Source: JANXQG01 sp963719885 (GTDB taxonomy: Bacteria; Planctomycetota; Planctomycetia; Pirellulales; Thermoguttaceae). Taken from it: a stretch of DNA of 64,000 nucleotides. Shown one piece after another: positions 39,894 to 47,687 of the stretch. The translations under genes were made by a program, and so were the position numbers. The stretch lies in contig CAVRDP010000033.1 in assembly GCA_963719885.1 (NCBI GenBank), positions 1-64,000 on the forward strand, given 5' to 3'. Below the pieces are notes generated by a model. That model had not been told where the DNA came from and searched no databases. It saw nothing but the letters and a program-made list of their open reading frames with translations. How positions within the stretch are numbered: the stretch's first letter is position 1; each line of letters opens with the position of its first letter.

Positions 39894-41792
39894 CTATTTC
39901 TCACTCGCGTCACCGGTTTTCTTGGCCGACTTGGCGGCCGCTTTCTTGTCGGCCGGCTTCTTGTCAGCCGCTTTCTTGTCAGGTTTTTCGGCCTTGTCGG
40001 CCTTACTTGCCTTGTCGGCCTTGTCGTCCGCGCCCTTGGCGGCCTTGGCGTCGGCGCCCTTGTCGGCCTTGTCGTCGGCCTTGGCGTCGGCGCCCTTGTC
40101 GGCCTTGGCGTCGGTGCCCTTGTCGGCCTTGGCGTCGGCGCCCTTGGCGGCAACTGCCGCACCACCGCCACCACCCTCGCCACCGGTTGCGTCGGCCTTG
40201 AACAAGGGCAAATAGCGGTAGTAGATTTCCAGGGTCAGGCAGGAAAGGGCGGTCTTCATCACGCGACCGCCATAGTCGCACCAAGTGTCTTTCTGCGGCG
40301 CCCAGCTTCCGTTGGCACAGTGATTAACGTCGCGGACCTGAGTGTGGACCAGCAAGTCGCGCATCTTGCGATTCCAGGTATCCCACTCATATCCACTCAT
40401 GTTGTGCATGACCTGGGTCGCGTAATACCAGTAGTAGACGTTGGGCATTCCTTCGTCGGGCAAGTTTTTCATCAGATAGTCCATGCCGCCGATGAGCATG
40501 GGATTGTCGCGCTTGGCGCCCAGGTACTGGCGGCAGAGCAGGCCGACCGAGGTCATCGTGTTCACAGGACCCACGCCGGGCTGGTAGGAATACTCGGTGC
40601 CATCGTGTACGGCGACCGAATCCAACCACTTGCTAGTGCCCAAGAAAGCCGAATCGGTCGACCCGGACGCCCCGCCGGTGTTCAAACCGGCCATGTGGGC
40701 GCTTTTCAGGGCCATCAATTGCCAACCGACGACCGAGGTGTCGCCGGGATCCTTGGGATGATAGCGCCAGCCGCCGTCGGCCGTATTCTGGGCGTTGAGA
40801 ATGTAGTTCACGGCCCCTTGCGCCGCTTGACCGACTTGGTGATCACCGCTCAGTCCATAGGCTTCCGAAAGGGCGATCGTGGCCAGACCATGCTCGTACA
40901 TCTCGCGTGCGCACCCTTGGCCAGGGCGCCGTCGGCTGGTCTGATGAGCGATGAGCCACTGGACGGCCTTGAGGACATGATCCTTGTAAGCGCCTTTGGA
41001 CTTGTGCGTTTGCCCGGCAGCCAGAAACGGCAGGACGCCCATGGCCGTTGCGCCGGTATCGGCCTTTTCTCTGCCTGGGCCGGTGCAGGACTTGTCGGTG
41101 CATTTATGCGTATAGTCTTGCAGGCTCCAATGGCCGTCGTAGTCCTGGTGGTTGGCCAACCAGACCAGGGCCGCGGTTACCGCTCGTTCGGTATGTTTGG
41201 TGCCGCCGCCGCTGGCCAACATGGCCTTTCGGCTGCCGCTGCCGCGGCCGCCGAAGCCGCTGCCGGAACCGCCGCTGCCGTAGTCCTTGCCCGTGCCGAG
41301 CCCCGAGCCGATCCCCGCGGCGCCGGCGATCTTGGGACCGGGGCCAAAAGCCATCGACCCGCCGCCGCCGCCAAGCATGTCCTTCGTGCCGTTCAGGGTG
41401 CCGCCGCCCTTGTGTTCGAAGACCTTGCTATCGTCGTTATATTCCGCGTCCTGGGCGGCCTGGGCAGGCTTTTCCAGTGTTGGGTCGACATCCAACTCCG
41501 CGGGAGGGGTTTCCTCGATCTCGCCGATATCCACTTTGTCGAATTTCTCGGGCTCCTTCTTTTCGACTTCATCGGCCTTCGACTCGATAACGGGTGCATC
41601 GCCTTGATTGCCCTCGCCGCCAAAGTTTGGCAACAGCAACAGGATCGAGAGCGCGAGGAGGTGAAAACTGAAACTGCCGGCGTACCAGACCAACTCGGTC
41701 CGCACCCAGTCCATGAAACGTTCCGACAGGGTTTCTTCCTGGAGTTGATCTTCGTCCTCGACCGGCACTGGGTTGTTCGCGGTTTCTGCCAT
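39894..41792 (-). CDS. Membrane-anchored squalene-cyclase/prenyltransferase-fold protein
   Basis: 632 residues. Short cytosolic N-terminus, one membrane helix (about 34-57, 'LVWYAGSFSFHLLALSILLLLPNF' region), an acidic then Gly-rich linker, and a domain of alpha-alpha barrel repeats from about 200 to 530 ('AVTAALVWLANHQDYDGHWSLQ', 'ALSEAYGLSGDHQVGQAAQ', 'VVGWQLMALKSAHMAGL', 'YYWYYATQVMHNMSG'). Terpene cyclase Asp motifs are not seen, so it is likely a binding or structural version of the fold. The C-terminus is a long Lys/Ala/Asp tail of repeated 'KADKGADAKAD'. AAGGTGAT precedes ATG 41792. It lies in the exbB operon and may be the envelope partner moved by the ExbBD motor, in the position where TonB or TolA would be. 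Confidence 0.8.
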   Translation of the reverse strand: MAETANNPVPVEDEDQLQEETLSERFMDWVRTELVWYAGSFSFHLLALSILLLLPNFGGEGNQGDAPVIESKADEVEKKEPEKFDKVDIGEIEETPPAELDVDPTLEKPAQAAQDAEYNDDSKVFEHKGGGTLNGTKDMLGGGGGSMAFGPGPKIAGAAGIGSGLGTGKDYGSGGSGSGFGGRGSGSRKAMLASGGGTKHTERAVTAALVWLANHQDYDGHWSLQDYTHKCTDKSCTGPGREKADTGATAMGVLPFLAAGQTHKSKGAYKDHVLKAVQWLIAHQTSRRRPGQGCAREMYEHGLATIALSEAYGLSGDHQVGQAAQGAVNYILNAQNTADGGWRYHPKDPGDTSVVGWQLMALKSAHMAGLNTGGASGSTDSAFLGTSKWLDSVAVHDGTEYSYQPGVGPVNTMTSVGLLCRQYLGAKRDNPMLIGGMDYLMKNLPDEGMPNVYYWYYATQVMHNMSGYEWDTWNRKMRDLLVHTQVRDVNHCANGSWAPQKDTWCDYGGRVMKTALSCLTLEIYYRYLPLFKADATGGEGGGGGAAVAAKGADAKADKGTDAKADKGADAKADDKADKGADAKAAKGADDKADKASKADKAEKPDKKAADKKPADKKAAAKSAKKTGDASEK

Positions 41793-41927
41793 GAGCGATC
41801 ACCTTTTCGATTGTCTTAGAACTTTGATTGAATTGGATAGGCTGCGGAGAATTTCCTAAGACGGAATCGTTCCGTTGCCTCGTTTTTTTCACGCGAACGA
41901 AATAAATCCAGTCCTGCGCGGGGTGGA

Positions 41928-43298
41928 TCATCCACCACTTGGGCTATCATTTTCACGAACTTCGGGGCCTAAGCCTCCGCGTCCGTTATTAGATTCGCCG
42001 TTTCCCCCAAATATATTCCCGGAAAACCGGTCTCCGAAACTGTTTTCCATGGCTCCAGCACTCAGGGACGCGCCGTCGTAGCGGGCGGTCGATTCCGGCA
42101 CCGGCTCCAAGCTTAACCTGCCCGACTGGGCCTGGTCAAGCCAATTGTCGACCGAAGGGGCGTCGGGGTCGGGGTCGAGGCCGCGAACCACGGCCAGGGG
42201 ACGACTACGACGCAGTTTCCGTGAGGCGAGCAATACCGAACCAACGACGACCACCACGCCAGCGGTGCCAAGCGTTGCAAGTAGCCATACGGGGGATTTC
42301 TCTTCGGCCACTGGGGGCGGGACGATCCAAATTAGCCGTCCGAGAATCACGGGCGCCTTCAAGATTGCCGGTCGCTTGCGGGTCCGTTCGGCTTCTAACT
42401 GCTGTTGGAGAGAAATATACCCCTGAAGCTTAAAGAAATACCCCACCAATCTGGCGTCTTCGTTGATCGAAGTGCCGACAGGCATGCCTTTGGGGAGATC
42501 GGTAACGATTCCAAAGTACAGGTTAGAACCACCCTCTTGGGTGAATCCGCGGACCTCGTAAATTGGTTGACCGTCGCGCGTCGTCATCGGTTCGGTGATT
42601 CCGTTCTTGGGCGGCATGGTCAGGCGGATGATCTGCCGCACATTCAACTTCAACTCCACGATTTGCAAGCGCATCGACTCGGGCGTTTTTCGGAAGTCGC
42701 TATAGAGCACGTCCCTTTTTGCCCGCTGTCGCAAGAGTTTCGTCGACTGGTGGTCGACCCAACTCAAAATCTGAAAATAGGCCGGCATATCGAGAGTGGA
42801 CATTTCCAGGTTGCCGTCACTGATGATGGAAATGGCCTGCTTGATGTCCTCCTGCTCGATCGGATCGAGATCGGTCGGGCCCGTAGGGGTCAATTCCGGA
42901 TCGGCGCTAGCCGAGTCTTTCGGGGGCGGGGTTTTGGCGGCAAGAGGCCCAGCCGGGCCGTCCGCCGACGTAGCAGGCACGCTCCGTGTGCCGTCCGCCG
43001 AAGTAGCAGGCCCGCTCCGTGTGCCGTCCGCCTTTCCGGAGTCGATGGTTTTCGCGCTGGCGGCCGGTTTCGCCGTCTCCACAGCGGCCTGATTGACGGC
43101 GCCCTGACTGACAACGGCCTGATCGACGATCTGCTCGTCGTCGTCACTGTCGCGCGCGAAGAAACGCCAAGTGCGCGGATTGCGAACTTGCACGAAAATC
43201 AAGGCCATGATCGCTAGCATGAGCGCCATGGTAAACAACCGGGGCATGGGCATGCCGCGGTTTAGCTGCGTTCGGCGCTCCTTCAAAGTCTGGCGCAT
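41928..43298 (-). CDS. Bitopic envelope protein of the exbB operon, with repeat-derived insert
   Basis: 456 residues. One membrane helix near the N-terminus (about 20-40, 'FTMALMLAIMALIFVQV'), a long Ala/Asp/Thr-rich linker, a conserved mixed domain (about 160-320: 'MSTLDMPAYFQILSWVDHQ', 'GQPIYEVRGFTQEGGSNLYFGIVTDLPKGMPVG'), a second membrane helix (about 340-363) and a short cytosolic tail. I know similar proteins only from planctomycetes, without a named function. Residues about 91-115 are encoded by two tandem half copies of repeat family A and read 'ADGTRSGPATSADGTRSVPA'. Operon position between exbD2 and the squalene-cyclase-like gene suggests it belongs to the same envelope machine. Confidence 0.75.
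   Translation of the reverse strand: MRQTLKERRTQLNRGMPMPRLFTMALMLAIMALIFVQVRNPRTWRFFARDSDDDEQIVDQAVVSQGAVNQAAVETAKPAASAKTIDSGKADGTRSGPATSADGTRSVPATSADGPAGPLAAKTPPPKDSASADPELTPTGPTDLDPIEQEDIKQAISIISDGNLEMSTLDMPAYFQILSWVDHQSTKLLRQRAKRDVLYSDFRKTPESMRLQIVELKLNVRQIIRLTMPPKNGITEPMTTRDGQPIYEVRGFTQEGGSNLYFGIVTDLPKGMPVGTSINEDARLVGYFFKLQGYISLQQQLEAERTRKRPAILKAPVILGRLIWIVPPPVAEEKSPVWLLATLGTAGVVVVVGSVLLASRKLRRSRPLAVVRGLDPDPDAPSVDNWLDQAQSGRLSLEPVPESTARYDGASLSAGAMENSFGDRFSGNIFGGNGESNNGRGGLGPEVRENDSPSGG
42970..43032. repeat. Two tandem half copies of REP family A inside a coding region
   Basis: GTAGCAGGCACGCTCCGTG at 42970 and GTAGCAGGCCCGCTCCGTG at 43003, each followed by TGCCGTCCGCC. In frame in the 456-residue protein; 33 bp period, a multiple of three. 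Confidence 0.9.
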
Positions 43299-43337
43299 GA
43301 TTTCTTGCCAATCCGTTCCTGTACGACCTGTTCCAAA

Positions 43338-43390
43338 GTAGGCGGCACACGCCGTGTGCCGCTATTCCGCACACGGCGTGTGCGGACTAC
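43338..43390. repeat. REP-like palindrome, short family A/variant
   Basis: GTAGGCGGCACACGCCGTGTG ... CACACGGCGTGTGCGGACTAC, 53 bp, GTAG to CTAC. Lies between the exbD2 stop (43410) and the next gene start (43298). Confidence 0.85.
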
Positions 43391-43409
43391 TCTATTGCTT
43401 CGCCGATAC

Positions 43410-43955
43410 TCAACCGCCAGCGTCCTCCCCCACCGAGAAGAGGCTCACGGCGGGAAGCGAGCCTTTGGCCGTATTGAACTTGGTACAAAGGTCAATTACC
43501 TTCATGATCTCTTCCCACCGCAACGTGGACGAGGCGCTGATTACCACCTGCTCGAAATCACCCTGGACGCCCTTCTGGCCTGAATCGCTGTCGTCCTTGG
43601 CCTTGAAGTAGGTCCGCAACTCTCTTTCCAGATCGTTGAAGGGGATGGCCTTCATCGACACGCTGGGAATGCCCACCCGGACTGCCGTAATCGATCCGGT
43701 CTTGCTGTCGTCCAAGGCCACCGTCAATGACTTGGTTGTCTTGACGTCCTTTGGGTCTTTGGTTTCGTCCTGGCCGGCATTCTGGGAGCCCTGCAGGCCA
43801 GCGACGGGCTGAGCGGGCGGCAGCTTCAGGAAAATCTGGTCCTCGCCCGGGGGCGGCCTGAAGGTGAGAATGAAGAACGCCAGCAACTGGAACGCCATGT
43901 CGAGCATGGCGGTCACATTGAGTGTAACTTCTTCCTCTGAACGGCGTCTGGTCAT
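43410..43955 (-). CDS. exbD: ExbD/TolR family protein, second copy
   Basis: 181 residues. Single membrane helix with the conserved Asp in 'TLNVTAMLDMAFQLLAFFIL' (residues about 11-32), then a periplasmic domain with 'QIFLKLPPAQPVAG', a charged linker and 'EEIMKVIDLCTKF'. ExbD uses the proton flow through ExbB to move an envelope partner. It is longer than E. coli ExbD (141) because of a linker of Asp/Lys/Thr. Part of the six-gene minus-strand operon. Ribosome binding site is weak. Confidence 0.9.
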   Translation of the reverse strand: MTRRRSEEEVTLNVTAMLDMAFQLLAFFILTFRPPPGEDQIFLKLPPAQPVAGLQGSQNAGQDETKDPKDVKTTKSLTVALDDSKTGSITAVRVGIPSVSMKAIPFNDLERELRTYFKAKDDSDSGQKGVQGDFEQVVISASSTLRWEEIMKVIDLCTKFNTAKGSLPAVSLFSVGEDAGG

Positions 43956-43990
43956 GATAGTTCTCGTTAGGCGGCCGAAGTTCTGATCGT

Positions 43991-44016
43991 GTAGGGCGGG
44001 TTTTAGCCCGCCCTAC
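43991..44016. repeat. REP-like hairpin, family F
   Basis: GTAGGGCGGG-TTTTAG-CCCGCCCTAC, a perfect 10-bp stem, in the gap between the two exbD genes. Confidence 0.85.
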
Positions 44017-44024
44017 TTAGGGTC

Positions 44025-44666
44025 CTAGTCCTTGCTGCCATGCATGGTCTTCAAGGCGAATTTGCGATACCCCAGGTTCTGGCACTCCGTGATGATGTAA
44101 TTCACGGCGCCGAAACGACAGGTCGTGTCGGCGCGGATGATGACGATGTCGGGAAGCTCTTTGCCTTCCTTGACGATTTCGTCGCGGGTGAGAGGCGGGT
44201 TTGCCGCCATCATGCTCAACTGGGCCTCCGATCTCAGGTATTCCACGATACTGGGCGTGTCTTTGCCGCGGTCTTCCTTGGCAATCAGACGCCCGTAAAC
44301 GCTCAGGCAGGTCTTGCCGTTGGTGATAGCGCCTTGCGGCCAGGCGGTCCTATGCCCGCGCTCGCACACCAACTCGTAACCCTTGACCTTCTTGGTCACC
44401 TCGTCCGTGACTCGGTGGAGCGTGGTCAGGGCCTCGCAGCCGCTCACCGGGCACTTGGTGGCAAGCTCCACGTTGAGCACGAGGAATTTCATCCCTTTGG
44501 TGTCGCCCAGCGGCTTGGCGGAGGTGAGCACCGGCAACTGCAGATTCAAGTCGAGCTCGGCCGCCTTGAAATTGATCACCAGCATGAAGAACGTGATCAA
44601 CTGGAACACCATGTCCAGGATCGGGGTGAGATTCGGTTCGCACTTGCCGTGTTCGCCTTCAGCCAT
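44025..44666 (-). CDS. exbD: ExbD/TolR family protein, first copy, with Cys/His insert
   Basis: 213 residues against about 140 for E. coli ExbD. The N-terminal helix has the conserved Asp18 in 'NLTPILDMVFQLITFFMLV'. The C-terminal part 'LPDIVIIRADTTCRFGAVNYIITECQNLGYRKFALKT' is standard. Between them, residues about 65-125 form an insert with C72-x4-C77 and C101-x3-H105, which could bind a metal. GGGAGG precedes the ATG. It lies 18 bp downstream of exbB and should be co-transcribed. Confidence 0.9.
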   Translation of the reverse strand: MAEGEHGKCEPNLTPILDMVFQLITFFMLVINFKAAELDLNLQLPVLTSAKPLGDTKGMKFLVLNVELATKCPVSGCEALTTLHRVTDEVTKKVKGYELVCERGHRTAWPQGAITNGKTCLSVYGRLIAKEDRGKDTPSIVEYLRSEAQLSMMAANPPLTRDEIVKEGKELPDIVIIRADTTCRFGAVNYIITECQNLGYRKFALKTMHGSKD

Positions 44667-44684
44667 CGGTGATTCGCCTCCCTC

Positions 44685-45488
44685 TTACGCTTTGGCTCGT
44701 GCCGCGGGGGCCGCGGCGCCGCCCGCCGGCTTGCCGCGGGCAGCCTGGGCGAAGTGACGCAGGAATTCGTCGGCACGGGTCATGGTCGTCACGGAAATCG
44801 CCATCGCACGGTTGCGGAAGAACGAGTGGAACGGAATGGCTATCAAGGAGAGCGTCACGCCTTCGAACGTCAGCAACAGCGATTCGGAAATATGCCCGGC
44901 AACCTCGGCAGACTTGATCTGCTGGCCGGCGCTGCGAGCGATGGAACCGAAGGCCCCGATCATGCCGGAGAGCGTTCCCACCAGGCCGATCATCGGCCCC
45001 AGCGTGCCGATCACGGCCAACGGACTGATCTTTTTCTCCATGTCGGTGGTGAGCATGTCGCCGATCCGCTCCATGGCCTCGCGGGCCTCGCTCAAACCGT
45101 TGGGCAATTCCGTAATGCCGGTCACCAGCACACGGCTGAAAAACGAGTCGTCTTCCTTCACCACGTTGAAGATGCCCTTGAAATCGCGCTGCTCGAGCAT
45201 CGCTTCGCATTGGGCGATAACCTCCGGCGGCATGGCGGTCTGCATTCTCAAGTCCACGAACATCCGCGCCATCAAGGCGACCATGTAGACGGAGACGATC
45301 AAGATGACCAGACCGATCAAGCCGGAGCAGCGAATAAACCAAGAGAACCAGGATTCTTGCGGGGCCGCAGCCGCGCCCTCTTCCTGGGCACAAGCGATCG
45401 AGGCGCAACTGACCAAGATCAAGACCACGACGAGGATGATTAAACCCCGTCCAAACCAACTCTGCCCCAACCGCCGAGCGAAATACAT
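44685..45488 (-). CDS. exbB: MotA/TolQ/ExbB family proton-channel protein
   Basis: 267 residues. An N-terminal hydrophobic segment (12-34) ending 'SCASIACAQEEG' looks like a cleaved signal, as in planctomycete ExbB proteins. Three further helices lie at about 51-72, 157-182 ('VIGTLGPMIGLVGTLSGMIGAF') and 203-222 ('SLLLTFEGVTLSLIAIPFH'), the last two forming the channel. The conserved Thr/Pro pattern of ExbB is present. An Ala-rich tail closes it. AAGGGAGAG precedes ATG 45488. First gene of an operon: exbB, exbD, exbD, 456-residue protein, squalene-cyclase-like protein, TPR-like protein. Confidence 0.92.
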   Translation of the reverse strand: MYFARRLGQSWFGRGLIILVVVLILVSCASIACAQEEGAAAAPQESWFSWFIRCSGLIGLVILIVSVYMVALMARMFVDLRMQTAMPPEVIAQCEAMLEQRDFKGIFNVVKEDDSFFSRVLVTGITELPNGLSEAREAMERIGDMLTTDMEKKISPLAVIGTLGPMIGLVGTLSGMIGAFGSIARSAGQQIKSAEVAGHISESLLLTFEGVTLSLIAIPFHSFFRNRAMAISVTTMTRADEFLRHFAQAARGKPAGGAAAPAARAKA

Positions 45489-45647
45489 TACGACTCTCCC
45501 TTGTAACTGCCCTCAGGCAAACTGTGACGACCGCCGTCAGGTAGGCCGTGCCGCCCGCCGCCAGATTTACCTTGCGGGCAAGCGGCAAATCTGCGGCGTG
45601 CAGGACGTTCCTTTGCGGCGGAAAAAGAATTCAGGCCTAACTTACCC

Positions 45648-45676
45648 ATCATCCTACGCCCTCACCGAAATGTCAA
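45648..45676 (-). promoter_or_regulatory. Possible promoter of the exbB operon
   Basis: TTGACA (minus strand, 45676-45671) with GATGAT 17 bases further (45653-45648). The -10 is weak. About 160 bp before the exbB start; the leader includes a palindrome-rich stretch at 45500-45600. Confidence 0.3.
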
Positions 45677-45816
45677 GCGGCGAGACCGAGGAAGCCGGCA
45701 TAAACCCTTCTGGTTAGTTGTGCCCCTTCCTATGTTGATTCGCCCGCCGAGAATCCGATTATTCCCGAAAATGAAAAGTGACCGGAGACATCCTCGACAA
45801 CTCCACCCCCCTATGC

Positions 45817-45860
45817 GTAGGGTGGGACAAGCTCCGGGGAACCCGCGCTCGCCCGCGAGA
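45817..45860. repeat. REP-like element, family B, half copy
   Basis: GTAGGGTGGGACAAGCTCCGG, the left arm of family B with two changes, no right arm. Confidence 0.75.
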
Positions 45861-45867
45861 ATCTCAA

Positions 45868-45975
45868 GTAGGTCCTTTCTGCCGGAAAGGACTGATGTGC
45901 GATGCGCTCGCGTAAGACCCGAAGTTTCTTGGCAGCACGGCACACAATAGTCCTTCCCGGCAGGAAGGACTTACT
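45868..45975. repeat. REP-like palindrome, family G
   Basis: GTAGGTCCTTTCTGCCGGAA on the left; AGTCCTTCCCGGCAGGAAGG then ACTTAC on the right. On the minus strand its edge reads GTAAGTCC and the TAA is the stop codon of the ComEA-like gene. Confidence 0.8.
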
Positions 45976-46375
45976 TTCCGGCGATGGCCTCCCGGCGGGG
46001 CATTGGCCGCAGATAGGGTCGCAGCGTCTCCAGGGTGCGAACGCCGATGCCGCGGACCCGACGCAGGTCGTCCAGATCGGCATACGGGCCGTTTTGCTCC
46101 CGTGACTGCACGATCCGCTCGGCCAGTTTCCGCCCGACACCGGGCAAGGTGGCAAGTTCCGGCCAATCGGCCCGGTTGATGTCGACTTGAAAACGGGCCG
46201 TCTGCGGCTCCGCTTGCTGGAACTCTACTGTCTGCCCTCGTACTCCGCCGTGATAGACCCACCAGGCGATCACCGACAGCAACCCGGCGCCAATCAGGCT
46301 GGCAACCGTTACCTGCTCGGCCCGGTGAAGCAGCCAGTGAGGCGGTGGTTTCGGCAGGGAAGGGGAGGGCAGCAT
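45971..46375 (-). CDS. ComEA-like helix-hairpin-helix protein
   Basis: 134 residues starting at ATG 46375 ('MLPSPSLPKPPPHW'). A membrane helix (about 27-45, 'VASLIGAGLLSVIAWWVY') is followed by a linker and a tandem HhH domain: 'DINRADWPELATLPGVGRKLAERIVQSREQNGPYADLDDLRRVRGIGVRTLETLRPYL'-type, here only in outline. This is the layout of ComEA, the membrane DNA receptor for transformation, and of small ComEA-like proteins. The open frame upstream encodes 'HPSSFIL' repeats from a tandem array and is not part of the gene. No other competence genes are in the window. Confidence 0.85.
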   Translation of the reverse strand: MLPSPSLPKPPPHWLLHRAEQVTVASLIGAGLLSVIAWWVYHGGVRGQTVEFQQAEPQTARFQVDINRADWPELATLPGVGRKLAERIVQSREQNGPYADLDDLRRVRGIGVRTLETLRPYLRPMPRREAIAGK

Positions 46376-46398
46376 ACAGCAAGTATAGCAGGAGGGAA

Positions 46399-46581
46399 AG
46401 GATGAAGGATGAAGGATGAAGGATGAAGGATGAAGGATGAAGGATGAAGGATGAAGGATGAAGGATGAAGGATGAAGGATGAAGGATGAAGGATGAAGGA
46501 TGAAGGATGAAGGATGAGGGATGAGGGATGAAGGATGAGGGATGAGGGATGAAGGATGAAGGATGAGGGATGAAGGATGAG
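46399..46581. repeat. Tandem array of a 7-bp unit, about 26 copies
   Basis: GGATGAA repeated, with GGATGAG variants toward the right end. Inverted copies (CATCCCTCATCCTTCATCC) reappear at 46690-46711 just before nadC. Read on the minus strand it would encode repeated 'HPSSFIL'. Confidence 0.95.
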
Positions 46582-46724
46582 GGCGGGCGTGGGATAAAAC
46601 ACTTGCCGGTTCCCCTGGGCGACGAACTGTTCTAAGATAGAGCCAGATGTTGGTGCCGTTTCCAATCCGTTTACAAGTTTGCGATATCTCATCCCTCATC
46701 CTTCATCCTTCCGCTTTCCGCCCT

Positions 46725-47687
46725 ATGACCAAACAATTTCACCAAGCCGTTTGGAACGAAGAAATCGAGCAGGATTGGTTGCGTCTTCTCGCTCTTGCCG
46801 TGCGCGAGGATCTGGGTTCTCAGGGCGATTGCACGACCGAGGCCCTGGTGCCGGAGCAGGCCCGGGGCAGGGCGGCCATCGTCGCTCGCCAGGCCGGCGT
46901 GTTGGCAGGCGAGGCGGCAATCCCCGCGACCTTGGCCCAATTCAGCCCTCGTAGCGTAGGCGTCCCGCCTGCGTACCCTGGTCTGAAATGGTCACCGCAG
47001 GCCCAAGATGGACAGGCCATCGCGCCGCAGCGAGCGATTGGAATCTTGGAAGGTCCTGCCCGAGCGATGCTGGCCGTGGAACGGCCGTTACTGAACATGT
47101 TGGGCCGGTTGTCGGGAATTGCCTCGCTCACGCGCCGCTACGTCGATGCCGTGAGCGGCACGCGGGCGGGTATCTACGATACGCGGAAAACGACTCCCGG
47201 CTGGCGGTCGCTGGAGAAGTACGCCGTTCGTTGTGGAGGCGGACAAAATCATCGTGCCGGCCTGTTCGAGGCCGTGTTGATCAAAGACAACCACTTGGCC
47301 TTGGGCGCCGAGTTGCGGCCCCAAGGCACGGGAGGTTATGGGCCGGCCGAGGCCGTGCAGAAGACCCGGCAGTTTCTCCAGGAGCGATGGGGAGAGGCGG
47401 GCCGGCGGATGATCGTAGAAATCGAGGTCGATACGTTGGAGCAGTTCGATGAGGTGTTGGCGGTCGAGCCCGACCTGATCCTGTTGGACAACATGAGCCC
47501 TGTCATGCTCCGTGAGGCCGTAGCCCGTCGCAATGCCCGGTGTATGGCGGTCGAGCTTGAGGCCTCCGGCGGCATCGACCTGGGCACGGTGCGCGGGGTG
47601 GCGGAAACGGGAGTGGAAAGGATCAGCGTGGGGGCGCTGACGCACGCGGCCGTCTCGCTGGATTTCGGCTTGGATTGGGATTCCTGA
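46725..47687 (+). CDS. nadC: Nicotinate-nucleotide pyrophosphorylase (quinolinate phosphoribosyltransferase)
   Basis: 320 residues. It makes nicotinate mononucleotide from quinolinate and PRPP in NAD synthesis. Landmarks: 'REDLGSQGDCTTEAL', 'GPARAMLAVERPLLNMLGRLSGIASLTRRYV', 'YDTRKTTPGWRSLEKYAVRCGG', 'NHRAGLFEAVLIKDNHL', 'IVEIEVDTLEQFDE', 'LILLDNM', 'VELEASGGI' and 'GVERISVGALTHAA'. It is about 30-40 residues longer than the usual 280-290; part of this is a segment, residues about 76-86 ('RSVGVPPAYPG'), encoded by a family C repeat. Start ATG 46725 is next to inverted 7-mer repeats and has no clear ribosome binding site. Confidence 0.95.
   Translation: MTKQFHQAVWNEEIEQDWLRLLALAVREDLGSQGDCTTEALVPEQARGRAAIVARQAGVLAGEAAIPATLAQFSPRSVGVPPAYPGLKWSPQAQDGQAIAPQRAIGILEGPARAMLAVERPLLNMLGRLSGIASLTRRYVDAVSGTRAGIYDTRKTTPGWRSLEKYAVRCGGGQNHRAGLFEAVLIKDNHLALGAELRPQGTGGYGPAEAVQKTRQFLQERWGEAGRRMIVEIEVDTLEQFDEVLAVEPDLILLDNMSPVMLREAVARRNARCMAVELEASGGIDLGTVRGVAETGVERISVGALTHAAVSLDFGLDWDS
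46951..46978. repeat. REP-like hairpin, family C, copy 3, inside nadC
   Basis: GTAGCGTAGGC-GTCCC-GCCTGCGTACC, identical arms to C1 and C2. In frame in nadC. Confidence 0.9.

Noticed and set aside
39837..41819. 660-codon plus-strand open frame opposite the squalene-cyclase-like gene
   Set aside because: Antisense shadow of a gene with clear fold and operon context.
46399..46581. CRISPR array
   Set aside because: The unit is 7 bp without spacers; it is a simple tandem repeat.
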